Origin: an uncultured Gemmatimonadota bacterium
Lineage (GTDB): Bacteria > Gemmatimonadota > Gemmatimonadetes > Gemmatimonadales > Gemmatimonadaceae
Length of the DNA stretch: 64,000 nucleotides
NCBI GenBank assembly: GCA_902826615.1
Contig: CADEFN010000003.1
Coordinates: 248,001-312,000, forward strand
Reading direction: 5' to 3'
Below, in pieces: positions 46,043-54,732 of the stretch. Under the pieces are notes generated by a model. It saw nothing but the letters and a program-made list of their open reading frames with translations. It was not told the origin of the DNA and did no database searches. A program made the translations under genes and the position numbers. Position 1 is the stretch's first letter. Each line of letters opens with the position of its first letter.

Positions 46043-49000
46043 GTGACAACCGATACCAGCGAGAAGGGCCTGGAATCCCTCATCGTACGCGCGATGACCG
46101 GCCGGACTGACCTGCTTTCGCCACCACATGTGGCGACCCCCACGTCGGCACCGGTCGCTGGTGGAACAGGCTGGCTGCTGGGGGATCCCAAGCACTACGA
46201 CCGCAGCGCATGCGTAGACCTGATTCAACTCAGCGGTTTCATTGCCGCGACACAACCAAAGGCCGCCGGAGCGCTGGGGTTGGAAACCGACGGTCCGACA
46301 CGGCGTCAGTTCCTGGCTCGCCTTTCCTCTGAACTTGGGAATCGCGGCATCATCGATGTCCTCCGTAAGGGCGTCAAACACGGCCCGGTCGAAGTTCAGC
46401 TCTTCTACGGTACGCCCTCCCTGGGTAATGAGAAGGCCAGGACTCTCTATAGCCTCAACCGCTTCTCCGTTACTCGTCAATTTGCGTACAGCCTCGACGA
46501 AACGCGTCGGGCCCTCGACCTCGGTTTGTTCATAAACGGTCTGCCAGTCGCAACCTTCGAGCTGAAGAACAGCCTCACCAAACAGACGGTAGAGGACGCC
46601 GTTCAGCAGTACAAACGCGACCGCGATCCGCGCGAGCGGTTGTTCGAGTTCGGCCGCTGCGTGGTGCACTTCGCGGTAGACGACAGTGAGGTGCGGATGT
46701 GTACCGAGCTGCGCGGCAAAGGATCGTGGTTCCTGCCTTTCAACAGGGGGCACAACGACGGCGCAGGCAATCCCCCTAACCCGAACGGCCTCAAGACAGA
46801 CTACCTCTGGAAGGAAGTGCTCACGCCGGCAGGGCTCACGGACATCCTCGAGAACTACGCGCAGATCGTCGAGGAGAAGGACCCGAAGACCGGACGGAAG
46901 AAACGCAAGCAGGTGTGGCCGCGGTACCACCAGTTGGGCCTGGTGCGACGGACCCTCGCCGACGTACGCGCCGAGGGCGCGGGCAAGCGCTACCTGATCC
47001 AGCACTCGGCGGGCAGCGGCAAGTCGAACTCCATCGCCTGGCTCGCGCACCAGCTCATCGGCCTGAAGCGTGAAGAGAAGGAGGTCTTCGACTCGGTCAT
47101 TGTTGTGACCGACCGGCGCCTGCTCGACGACCAGATCCAGGTCACCATAAAGCAGTTCATGCAGGTCGGCGCGACAGTGGGCCACGCCGAGCGGTCCGGC
47201 GACTTGCGCCGCTTCATCGAAGAGGGGCGGAAGATCATCGTTTCGACGGTGCAGAAGTTCCCGTTCATCCTCGATGAGATCGCGACCGAGGGCGGCAAGA
47301 CCTTCGCCATCGTCATCGACGAGGCGCACTCAAGCCAGGGCGGCAAGACCTCGGCGGCGATGAGCCAGGCACTCGGCACTCCCGCAAGCGACGACGCCGA
47401 GGCACCCGACCCCGAGGACACGGTGAACGCCGCCCTCGAGAAGCGCATGGCGGCGCGCAAGATGCTAACGAATGCCAGCTACTTCGCGTTTACTGCCACG
47501 CCAAAGAACAAGACCCTGGAGATGTTCGGCGAGGCGCTGCCGCCCGATGCTGAGGGCAAGGTCAGACACCGGCCATTCCACAGCTACACGATGAAACAGG
47601 CGGTCGAGGAAGGCTTTATCCTCGACGTGCTCAAAGCGTACACGCCCGTTGAGAGCTATTACAAGCTGGTCAAGAAGACTGAGGACGACCCGGAGTTTGA
47701 CACCAAACGCGCGCAGAAAAAGCTGCGCCGATACGTGGAAAGCCATGACCACGCGATCAGGCTCAAGGCCGAGATCATGGTCGACCACTTCCACGAGCAG
47801 GTGCTCGCAACGGGGAAGATCGGTGGGCAGGCGCGAGCAATGGTTGTAACAAGCGGCATCGAGCGCGCGATTCAGTACTTCCACGCATTCAAGGCGTATC
47901 TGGTGGAGCGTAAGAGCCCGTACCAGGCCATCGTCGCCTTCTCCGGCGAGCACGAATACGGCGGAGCCAAAGTTACCGAGGCGTCGCTCAACGGCTTCCC
48001 GAGCGGCGAGATCGCCGGAAAGATCCAAGCCGATCCGTATCGGTTCCTCATCTGCGCTGACAAGTTCCAGACCGGCTACGATGAGCCACTGCTGCACACC
48101 ATGTACGTCGACAAGGCTCTCTCGGGCATCAAAGCGGTACAGACGCTGTCTCGCCTCAACCGCGCGCACCCCCAGAAGCACGATTGCTTTGTGCTCGATT
48201 TCCAGAACAACAGCGAGCCGATCACCTTCGCATTCCAGGACTACTACCGGACGACGCTGCTCGCAGAGGAGACCGATCCGAACAAGCTTCACGACCTCAA
48301 GGCCGCGCTCGATGCGGCCCAAGTGTATTCGCCGGAACAGGTGCGGCAGTTGGTGGAGCTATTCCTCGGCGGCGCGGACCGCGACAAGCTGGATCCGATC
48401 CTTGAAGACTGCGCGACAGTCTACGTGAACCGGCTCGACGAGGACGGCCAGGTGGACTTCAAGGGAAAGGCCAAGGTGTTCTGTCGCACCTACGCCTTTC
48501 TCTCGTCGGTGATTCCGTACAGCAATGCAGAATGGGAGAAGCTCTCGATCTTCCTCAACCTTCTCACGCCCAAGCTGCCGGCGCCAAAGGAGGAAGACCT
48601 CGCCAAGGGAATTCTCGAGGCCATCGACATGGACAGCTATCGCGTCGAGAAGAAGGCGGCGATGAAAATCGCTCTGGAAGACAGAGAAGCGGAGATCGAG
48701 CCCGTTCCGACGGATTCGGTTGTTCACAAACCGGAGCCCGAGCTGGATCGGCTCAGTAACATCCTGAAGTCGTTCAACGAGCAGTTCGGCACGTTGTTCG
48801 CGGACACGGATCGTGTAGCCAAACGCATCCGCGAAGACATCGCGCCGAAGGTCGCCGCCGACGCCGCCTACCAGAATGCGAAGGAGAACACGCCCCACAC
48901 CGCTCGGATGGCGCACGACCAGGCGTTGGCAAAAGTCATGCAGCACCTGCTGAAGGATGATACGCAGGTATACAAGCAGTATGTCGAGAACGAATCCTTC

Positions 49001-49048
49001 AAGCGGTTCGTGGGCGACATGGTGTACGCAATAACCAGCGCCCCGTAG
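46043..49048 (+). CDS. hsdR: Type I restriction enzyme motor/nuclease subunit
   Basis: The 1001-residue HsdR has an N-terminal PD-(D/E)xK nuclease with the E-x-K at 173-175 (FELKNSL) and a QVQLFYGTP-type strand before it. The SF2 motor follows, with Walker A SAGSGKSN (Lys327), motif II DEAH at 426-429 and motif III FTATPKNKT. Later helicase motifs include KFQTGYDEP and TLSRLNRAHP. The C-terminal helical region contacts the methyltransferase. It starts at GTG 46043 behind a 180-base gap. It completes the hsdM-hsdS set, so the type I enzyme is probably functional. Confidence 0.95.
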   Translation: MTTDTSEKGLESLIVRAMTGRTDLLSPPHVATPTSAPVAGGTGWLLGDPKHYDRSACVDLIQLSGFIAATQPKAAGALGLETDGPTRRQFLARLSSELGNRGIIDVLRKGVKHGPVEVQLFYGTPSLGNEKARTLYSLNRFSVTRQFAYSLDETRRALDLGLFINGLPVATFELKNSLTKQTVEDAVQQYKRDRDPRERLFEFGRCVVHFAVDDSEVRMCTELRGKGSWFLPFNRGHNDGAGNPPNPNGLKTDYLWKEVLTPAGLTDILENYAQIVEEKDPKTGRKKRKQVWPRYHQLGLVRRTLADVRAEGAGKRYLIQHSAGSGKSNSIAWLAHQLIGLKREEKEVFDSVIVVTDRRLLDDQIQVTIKQFMQVGATVGHAERSGDLRRFIEEGRKIIVSTVQKFPFILDEIATEGGKTFAIVIDEAHSSQGGKTSAAMSQALGTPASDDAEAPDPEDTVNAALEKRMAARKMLTNASYFAFTATPKNKTLEMFGEALPPDAEGKVRHRPFHSYTMKQAVEEGFILDVLKAYTPVESYYKLVKKTEDDPEFDTKRAQKKLRRYVESHDHAIRLKAEIMVDHFHEQVLATGKIGGQARAMVVTSGIERAIQYFHAFKAYLVERKSPYQAIVAFSGEHEYGGAKVTEASLNGFPSGEIAGKIQADPYRFLICADKFQTGYDEPLLHTMYVDKALSGIKAVQTLSRLNRAHPQKHDCFVLDFQNNSEPITFAFQDYYRTTLLAEETDPNKLHDLKAALDAAQVYSPEQVRQLVELFLGGADRDKLDPILEDCATVYVNRLDEDGQVDFKGKAKVFCRTYAFLSSVIPYSNAEWEKLSIFLNLLTPKLPAPKEEDLAKGILEAIDMDSYRVEKKAAMKIALEDREAEIEPVPTDSVVHKPEPELDRLSNILKSFNEQFGTLFADTDRVAKRIREDIAPKVAADAAYQNAKENTPHTARMAHDQALAKVMQHLLKDDTQVYKQYVENESFKRFVGDMVYAITSAP

Positions 49049-49227
49049 ACTCGCGCGGACGGAAGGCTTCATCGCGCGCGGAGTGGTCCACGCCGGGCCG
49101 GCAGGTTCGCTAACCCAGCGCTGATACCGTCGAGCCCGCATATCCCACCCTGAGAATCCCCCCATCCCCCTCCCGTTGCTCACAGTACAAGGGCCACCCG
49201 GCCCTGCAACACTCACGGGAGCTTCAG

Positions 49228-52200
49228 ATGCAGCGTGCGGAACGGGACCGGGCCGAGGGCCGATCACATCGCGTCACCATTCACTTCAGTAAATCAGGTC
49301 GCAACCTCCTCGACCTCGCCACCACACGCACTCCCCTCCTCCCCTACGCCAGCGAAGGCACCCAACACTTCGACATCGTCGTCGCCGCACTCGGCGCCAC
49401 CGTCACCGCACTCTCAGCCGAAGGCAAACCCGCATGGACCATCGCGCGCCACACCGGCGGGGGCGCCACCTGGTGGGACCACGACACACAGCAGCAGATG
49501 CGCTGGAACGCCGCCGAGGTGAAATGCACCGACGGCGCCACACCAGACGACGGCGCCACCGCGGTACAACTCGATGACAAATCACGCATCGCCTTAGTTC
49601 GACGCGCCGACCCCGGACTAGGCATGGTGGAAATGCGCATCCACTGTGTCCCCTCCGAGGTGCCCGACACACTGCGCGCCTGGCTGCTGGACGCCCTCTT
49701 TGGCAATGGATGCAACCCCGGCCTCTTCCCCTCCGCCAAGGTCGCCGCGCTGGGCAGCCCACGACTCATAGAGCTCTTTGTCGATGGACAACCCGAGGCC
49801 CTGGTCACCACCGAGATCGACGAGGGACAGGACATCGGCACGGACGGCCTCTTCGACCCCCCCGCGGACTACAAGGACATTGCTCCCACGCCCGGTAAGG
49901 AGCCGCCGCCGACTCCCACTGCCGACACCGACGAGACCAACCGTTGGCAGCAGGCCGCGAACATGGTGCCGCGTATCGGCCGGTCGCAACAGGCGCTCGA
50001 AGTGGAAGATGTGCTGACGCCTGGGTGCCTGGCGAACACACGACTCGGACCGATGGTCGGCGTTGTGCATCAGGACCTCCTGGACAACATCCGCTCTGCG
50101 GTGAACCTCCTTACCCCGCACCTCGGGACCGTCACCCTGGCCGGTGGGACGCTGACCATCCCCTGGCTCGCCTCACTCGCGTCCGCCGATTTCCTCTCAG
50201 GTGGCACGGCCCCGGGTAGCGGCATCTTCACCCTGCTGCGAGATCCCCGCCAACTCTCACCAGTCCTCAAGGGTGGTGCCGGGCTCCTCGACCGCCTGGC
50301 CTGGAAGATGATGATCACCCCTGACCCGAGCACAGGGCAAACAAAGCTGCAGCAGGAAGCCAGCGCCGGGACCCTCGCAGCAACACTCACCCGATGGAAC
50401 GTGGGCTCGGCCATCGAATCGATCCTGCTTTCCAACGGTGGGAACATCAAGGACACCCGCCTCACCGACGAGGATCGCTCGCGACTGGTCGAAGCGTTCG
50501 AGGTGTTTGACATCGGGACCATCACCCTTCCCGCCATCCCCGCGGCACCACCGCCTATCCTTTGGCCGACTCCAGCGCCAGGGGGACCGAACCTCTCGCT
50601 GGTCACACTGACGATCACCGGTATCACTGGCACGATGACGTTTGGGCCCGTGGGATCACCACCCACCGTGCCTCTCCTCTCCATCGGGTCCGGCGGCACC
50701 ATCGACATCACCATAAGCCTGCCGGCCATAACCCTCGCGGCCACCGTGGCGCGCGCCACGACCCCGCTTGGCACTGGTGTGCTCATCGGTGCGGCCCTGA
50801 CCTGTTTCTTCTTCCCGCTGAGCTGTTTCACACTCACACCCACTGCCCTTCTCCTCCTGGCGATTCTACAGGATCTCTCGCGCTTTACCGCAGTCATCCC
50901 CACGACCACCCTCACCTACCGCGTCGAGTTCGCCTACGATCAGAACACTCGGCATGTAGAGCCGACAATCACCCTGATGGGCGCCGCGGGAACAGCCACA
51001 GTCACGTCGACCTCCAGTCAGCCGTCCAGCATCGCAGCGGCCTTCAACAATCTGGTGATTTCACTCGGCAACTCACTCAACGCATGGCCCTTGGTCCTTG
51101 GTGCATCCATTGGTGTCGCCTTGCAGGACACACTGCGCAAGCAGGGGGTCCGTTTCCCTCTGGGCCTCACACAGGGACTGAGTGCCATGGACGGCACCGC
51201 GCTGAGTACAGCAAACGATACGCTGTCACTGATCGCCGAGATGGAGCCGGTGGCGAATACGGTGGCGCAGCCATGGATTACCCAGGTGCCTACTGCGGCC
51301 CTGGTGCGCAATCGCACGGAGCTGACGCACTTTCTGGCGCGCCGCGAGCTGAATCCCTCAGTGATCACGGGCACCATGCCGGCCTCGCTGAGTGTCGGTG
51401 TGTACGGCGGCCTGGCGCTCACCCAAAACGTTCTCAACAGTTATGTCTACGCGCAGTGGCGTGCCGGGGCCTTCAATCTCGATATCACCTGGGCGCCCCT
51501 GGTCTTCAAGCTGGTGGACACACTTCCGCAGGGCACCTTTGGAGTGAACCGGCCGCAACGTATCACGGTGTGGCCCGCTACACCGCCGCGTCTGGAGCTG
51601 GCACCTGAAGGGCTGCACGCCGGCGAAGCCGTCAACAACACAACCGATCCCACGCGTCGCGCCGAGTTGGCGCCCTTCTCCACCGGACCTCGTCCACTGG
51701 TGGCCTATTTTGATGATGTGCGCGTCTGCTTTGGCGCCGGCGCGATCGGCGGGACCGATGGCCTCCAATCGGGCCAGTGGGAGTTCTCCTTCAACTTTCG
51801 CACAACGGCCACCCTGGACCTGCAGTGGCCCTTTGCCCTGGCACTCCGGACCGATGCCGGGCCCGGGGCGGTGACACTCACCGAAGGGCGCACCATGGAG
51901 TTTGCCGATGGCGCGCTGCTCAGTTCACCTCTCGATCCGGCGTATCAGAACTGGCTGACCTTTGCGAGCGAAGTGGCGAACCTGGTGGCCAACAGGCAAA
52001 GTGGCGCCAGCACCAGTGGCGACTGGAACGCCCCACCCTGGAAGCGACCGAACCCGTGGGTGGTGCAGAAACCTGGCGGGGACATGCTGTCACTCGAAAT
52101 GCTGGCGGCGCGCAAGACGTTGACGATGCTGCCGATGTTCCGCAGTCCGGTGCTGGAGCTGCTCGACGGCTCTGGCGCCCCCACCGTTGCCCTGATCCTT

Positions 52201-52317
52201 GGCATCCCCACGCCGGTGCCGTTAGGCACGCTCAGCAGGGCTCAGGGGCTCGTCGTGCGCAACTTCATTGTCCCATTCCTTAACCCCGCCGGACTGGTGG
52301 CGTTTCCGGGGCCGTGA
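49228..52317 (+). CDS. Large protein of unknown function with central hydrophobic region
   Basis: The 1029-residue product starts with a good ribosome site (GGGAGC, 7 bases before ATG). There is no signal peptide. The N-terminal 220 residues are beta-rich (VTIHFSKSGRNLLDLA, FDIVVAALGATVTALSAEG), followed by a Pro/Thr linker (PTPGKEPPPTPTADTD). Residues 430-640 alternate beta strands (LSLVTLTITGITGTMTFG, GGTIDITISLPAITLAATVA) with hydrophobic helices (LIGAALTCFFFPLSCF, TALLLLAILQDL). The C-terminal part is again beta-rich. The layout could fit a pore-forming or lipid-binding protein. I recognise no family. It lies between hsdR and the attC region. Confidence 0.75.
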   Translation: MQRAERDRAEGRSHRVTIHFSKSGRNLLDLATTRTPLLPYASEGTQHFDIVVAALGATVTALSAEGKPAWTIARHTGGGATWWDHDTQQQMRWNAAEVKCTDGATPDDGATAVQLDDKSRIALVRRADPGLGMVEMRIHCVPSEVPDTLRAWLLDALFGNGCNPGLFPSAKVAALGSPRLIELFVDGQPEALVTTEIDEGQDIGTDGLFDPPADYKDIAPTPGKEPPPTPTADTDETNRWQQAANMVPRIGRSQQALEVEDVLTPGCLANTRLGPMVGVVHQDLLDNIRSAVNLLTPHLGTVTLAGGTLTIPWLASLASADFLSGGTAPGSGIFTLLRDPRQLSPVLKGGAGLLDRLAWKMMITPDPSTGQTKLQQEASAGTLAATLTRWNVGSAIESILLSNGGNIKDTRLTDEDRSRLVEAFEVFDIGTITLPAIPAAPPPILWPTPAPGGPNLSLVTLTITGITGTMTFGPVGSPPTVPLLSIGSGGTIDITISLPAITLAATVARATTPLGTGVLIGAALTCFFFPLSCFTLTPTALLLLAILQDLSRFTAVIPTTTLTYRVEFAYDQNTRHVEPTITLMGAAGTATVTSTSSQPSSIAAAFNNLVISLGNSLNAWPLVLGASIGVALQDTLRKQGVRFPLGLTQGLSAMDGTALSTANDTLSLIAEMEPVANTVAQPWITQVPTAALVRNRTELTHFLARRELNPSVITGTMPASLSVGVYGGLALTQNVLNSYVYAQWRAGAFNLDITWAPLVFKLVDTLPQGTFGVNRPQRITVWPATPPRLELAPEGLHAGEAVNNTTDPTRRAELAPFSTGPRPLVAYFDDVRVCFGAGAIGGTDGLQSGQWEFSFNFRTTATLDLQWPFALALRTDAGPGAVTLTEGRTMEFADGALLSSPLDPAYQNWLTFASEVANLVANRQSGASTSGDWNAPPWKRPNPWVVQKPGGDMLSLEMLAARKTLTMLPMFRSPVLELLDGSGAPTVALILGIPTPVPLGTLSRAQGLVVRNFIVPFLNPAGLVAFPGP

Positions 52318-52426
52318 CGTTGGCGTCTGTCACGTTGAGCAGTCAGGGTCACATGCTTCAGCGACCTTCCCGACTCCATGGAACCGGTAGATTCTGCAGT
52401 AGTCCGGCTATCTCGACTTCTGTGGG

Positions 52427-53107
52427 ATGTTTGTACCTGGCAGAGTGTCGGCCTGGTTGTCACGCCAAGCAGCATCCCGGCCCAGGCTAGTTGTGGCCCT
52501 TCGGAAGACACCCAGGGTGCGCGATCCGAAGAAGCTGGCTTTTCCCAAGGCCGTCGTGTGCACGGGGGTCGTGATGTGCCTTCAACCGAACGGATCCCGA
52601 GTTTCTCGACTCGCCGCGCAGAAGGTCTCCTACCTTCTTGAACAGGCCATGGGTCTCGGCGTCTTCGTCGAGCACAATCAGAAACCGCTTGGTCCATACG
52701 ACAGCAACTCGCGCTACAAGGATGCAGAGCCGATGGCGAAGACAAAAGGCTGGCTTACGGTGAGCCGCACGGAACTCAAGGCGTCTGCGCTGAAGCCCGA
52801 GATGGCCAAGTTCCTGCGTGGGTACGTTCATTCCGAGTCGATGGCGACGCGTTTCGTCGAACGCCTGTCGGGCTTTTCCGATGATCAGTTGGAGACGATT
52901 GCGACGGTGCACTGGGTCGAGCGCGATCTTGCCACGGCCGACGCCAAGCTCGAGGTGGATTCGATCTTGGAGCAGTTGGCCAGGACTCCTGTTTGGAAGC
53001 CCAAGCTCGCGCGCTCGAACTTCTCACGATCGAGTGTCAGCGAGGCCCTGGCCTTCGTCATCGGCGTTCGGCTCGTCACGAGATCCATATCGGACACCAG
53101 AGCCTGA
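52427..53107 (+). CDS. Cassette-borne fragment with HsdS-tail/SocA-like segment
   Basis: The frame is open for 226 codons and lies directly before the first attC site in the same orientation, the usual place of a cassette gene. The middle has AQKVSYLLEQAMGLGVFVEH, LGPYDSNSRYKDAEPMA and KTKGWL, similar to a helical domain found in SocA/Panacea-type proteins and at the end of some restriction specificity subunits. The first 50 residues look non-coding, so the real start may be near 52570 or the gene is truncated. Function unknown. Confidence 0.55.
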   Translation: MFVPGRVSAWLSRQAASRPRLVVALRKTPRVRDPKKLAFPKAVVCTGVVMCLQPNGSRVSRLAAQKVSYLLEQAMGLGVFVEHNQKPLGPYDSNSRYKDAEPMAKTKGWLTVSRTELKASALKPEMAKFLRGYVHSESMATRFVERLSGFSDDQLETIATVHWVERDLATADAKLEVDSILEQLARTPVWKPKLARSNFSRSSVSEALAFVIGVRLVTRSISDTRA

Positions 53108-53164
53108 CGATCACCGTTCACGGCATCCCCCGATGATCAAGTCGGCGCCCCCCCCCCGACAAGC

Positions 53165-53270
53165 AAAACCGCGCGGCCGCAGGCCGCGCGAGCAGTCCGC
53201 TGGTGAGCGGCAGCTAAAACGAAACGCCCGACCACATGGGCCGAGCGTGCGTCCTACATCCTCTGCGCTT
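53165..53270 (+). other. Structured module A upstream of attC1 (three hairpins)
   Basis: Three hairpins in a row lead up to attC1. They are H1 53170-53190 (CGCGCGGCC/GGCCGCGCG), H2 53197-53210 (CCGCT/AGCGG) and H3 53226-53241 (GCCC/GGGC). A related module lies before attC2 with the same order and nearly identical distances, and the bases in H2 have changed on both sides while keeping the pairs. Confidence 0.65.
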
Positions 53271-53336
53271 GCCTAGCCAGGCGTGCAGCTGACAGGGCGA
53301 TACCACCGCCCTGCAGCTGACGCTTATGAGTTAGGC
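53271..53336 (+). other. Integron attC recombination site 1
   Basis: The 66-base site begins with GCCTAGC as R'' and ends with GTTAGGC as R' (consensus GTTRRRY). The inner arms GCGTGCAGCTGACAGGGCG (53281-53299) and CGCCCTGCAGCTGACGC (53307-53323) pair with unpaired bases on the left arm only, as expected for extrahelical bases. The loop is 7 bases. It deviates from RYYYAAC at one position in R''. It follows a cassette gene on the same strand. Confidence 0.85.
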
Positions 53337-53352
53337 CTTCCGGCCGGAGTTG

Positions 53353-53532
53353 CTATTCCCGTCTCTTGGCGGCGGCTGAGTCACCCACCGAGGTATCTCC
53401 TGACCCAAGCGCGGGCCTTTCTAGCTCGCTGTCTTCATAGAGATCAACGTGCCTCGCTTGCCACCAGAGAACGGCGGCCATGAAACAGAGGATCGCAGTG
53501 GCAAGCACCATCATTCCTTTTCGACGACTCAT
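53353..53532 (-). CDS. Small membrane protein, possible Rhs immunity protein
   Basis: The 59-residue product has one transmembrane helix (MMVLATAILCFMAAVLWW) after a basic start (MSRRKG), then an acidic, Gly/Ser-rich tail. It starts one base after the end of the Rhs-tip reading frame. The position of a small gene immediately downstream of an Rhs tip is typical of an immunity gene. No family is recognised; this role is inferred from position alone. Confidence 0.5.
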   Translation of the reverse strand: MSRRKGMMVLATAILCFMAAVLWWQARHVDLYEDSELERPALGSGDTSVGDSAAAKRRE

Positions 53533-53533
53533 T

Positions 53534-54089
53534 TCACGCCACTCCCGCACGGTCCGTATACCCTCCGGTAAGCACCTGCTTGGAAACGATCTCGACCGCC
53601 GCCTCCCGCCACGCCCGCGGGCCAAGTATTTGCGCACATGTACGCATCCGCCAAGGCGTCCGCCTTCTGGTGACTTCGGAACTCGTGCCCTGTGTGTGCC
53701 ATCTCGTGAGCGAGCAAGCCCGCAAAGTCGCCGATCGACAACTCTTCGAAGGCGTCTTCGTTGATCTGAGTCCTGTTGGTGAACGCATTGGTTACCCCGA
53801 ATGCCCTCTTGCTGCCAAGCCTCAGGTTCTTCACTGCGCTGATCTTACCGGAGTGAAGTGCCTCAAGCACCTCGGCACGCGCCTCCGGCGTCATCCTATT
53901 GTTTGCAGCGTACTCGACTCGGCGCCACTGGCTCACGGATAGACCTCCCGGACAACTTCCGCTCTTGTCTCGTAAGTTCGTCGGACACAGCCCAAACGGA
54001 TCCGAGAAGTTGACCGGATCGCCGTTGGCGTAGCCATAGAGGTTGAGGCCGCCGGCGAGGCCGATGGGATCTTCTTGCGTGAACCGCCC
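53534..54089 (-). pseudogene. Rhs-repeat protein 3' fragment with metallopeptidase-like tip
   Basis: The reverse strand has the end of an Rhs core, RFTQEDPIGLAGGLNLYGYA then NGDPVNFSDPFGL, directly after an in-frame TGA, so the large 5' part of the gene is gone. The tip that follows has LLAHEMAHTGHE and ADALADAY, a zincin-like HExxH motif, and continues with AQILGPRAWREAAVEIVSKQ only if the frame moves by one base near 53635. The fragment has no start of its own and is broken twice. It could be silent variation stock for an Rhs toxin elsewhere. Confidence 0.75.
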
Positions 54090-54127
54090 TCAGGGACCTG
54101 GTACCAATCATTCCGAGGTGGGAAGCG

Positions 54128-54313
54128 CTACGGAGCCGGAACCTCGAGATCTCGACAGATCTTGCGCGCCAGAAACTCGTTGACCTCCCGATGGCGGGGA
54201 ACCGTCGACGTCTTCCCCGCTGACCGATTCACGTAGACGCTGTGACTCCCACCCTCGCGCAGCAGTTCACAACCATGTGCGACGAGGTGCCGGATCAGGT
54301 CGACACGCTTCAC
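54128..54313 (-). CDS. hicA: HicA-type mRNA interferase toxin
   Basis: The 61-residue protein has the dsRBD-like HicA fold: VDLIRHLVAHGCELLREG, GSHSVYVN with its catalytic His, TVPRHREVNEFLARKI and a short tail. HicA cleaves mRNA and is held inactive by HicB. It starts inside the hicB stop (ATGA overlap), which gives the reversed order hicB-hicA found in part of the family. It lies in the cassette between the two attC sites, opposite to the attC orientation, so it depends on its own promoter. Confidence 0.92.
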   Translation of the reverse strand: MKRVDLIRHLVAHGCELLREGGSHSVYVNRSAGKTSTVPRHREVNEFLARKICRDLEVPAP

Positions 54314-54534
54314 GCCGTCGTGATGCGCAGGGGCTCGCGAAGCACATCCTGCCCCAGGAGCCCTTCCTCCGACAGCGCACGATTGGCCTCGAGCACCAGG
54401 TGAACGGCCTCCACGAGATTCGCCCGTGCCTCGTCTAGCGTCGCGCCCTGCGTGTTCGCGCCGGGCAGCTCCTCGACAAAGGCCACGTAGCCTTCAGGGA
54501 CACGATGAAAGACGGCGGTAAGTTCGAGCGACAT
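54310..54534 (-). CDS. hicB: HicB-type antitoxin
   Basis: The 74-residue protein has the partial RNase H-like HicB fold: LELTAVFHRVPEGYVAFVEE, LPGANTQGATLDEARANL and a helix VEAVHLVLEANRALS. A C-terminal DNA-binding domain is short or missing, as in the smaller members. ATG 54534 was chosen over longer in-frame starts because the family starts here and GGGAGATC lies upstream. It neutralises the HicA protein encoded directly downstream. As a cassette gene it may stabilise the array. Confidence 0.9.
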   Translation of the reverse strand: MSLELTAVFHRVPEGYVAFVEELPGANTQGATLDEARANLVEAVHLVLEANRALSEEGLLGQDVLREPLRITTA

Positions 54535-54732
54535 GATGATCTCCCGGGGAGGCCTGTGAAAATCTAGGCGGTTGGGGCGGGACTGCACAGTTGCCGGGTG
54601 AGTCCGACGAGGCCAGATCGACTGCCTTGCCTGCGCTGAGCAGCGCGCGGTCCTTGAGCCCGTCGAGGCCCGATGCTGCACTACCCCCGCCAATTGCCGC
54701 ACGCGCAAGCCAGCTGCCCGTTCCCCAAAGAA

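Noticed and set aside
46013-47329. Long reverse-strand reading frame opposite hsdR
   Set aside because: It mirrors the codon structure of hsdR, has no recognisable domain and begins within the hsdR coding region.
38670-49048. BREX or DISARM system
   Set aside because: No pglZ, brxC, drmA or similar genes are present. The gene set is that of a type I system with added genes.
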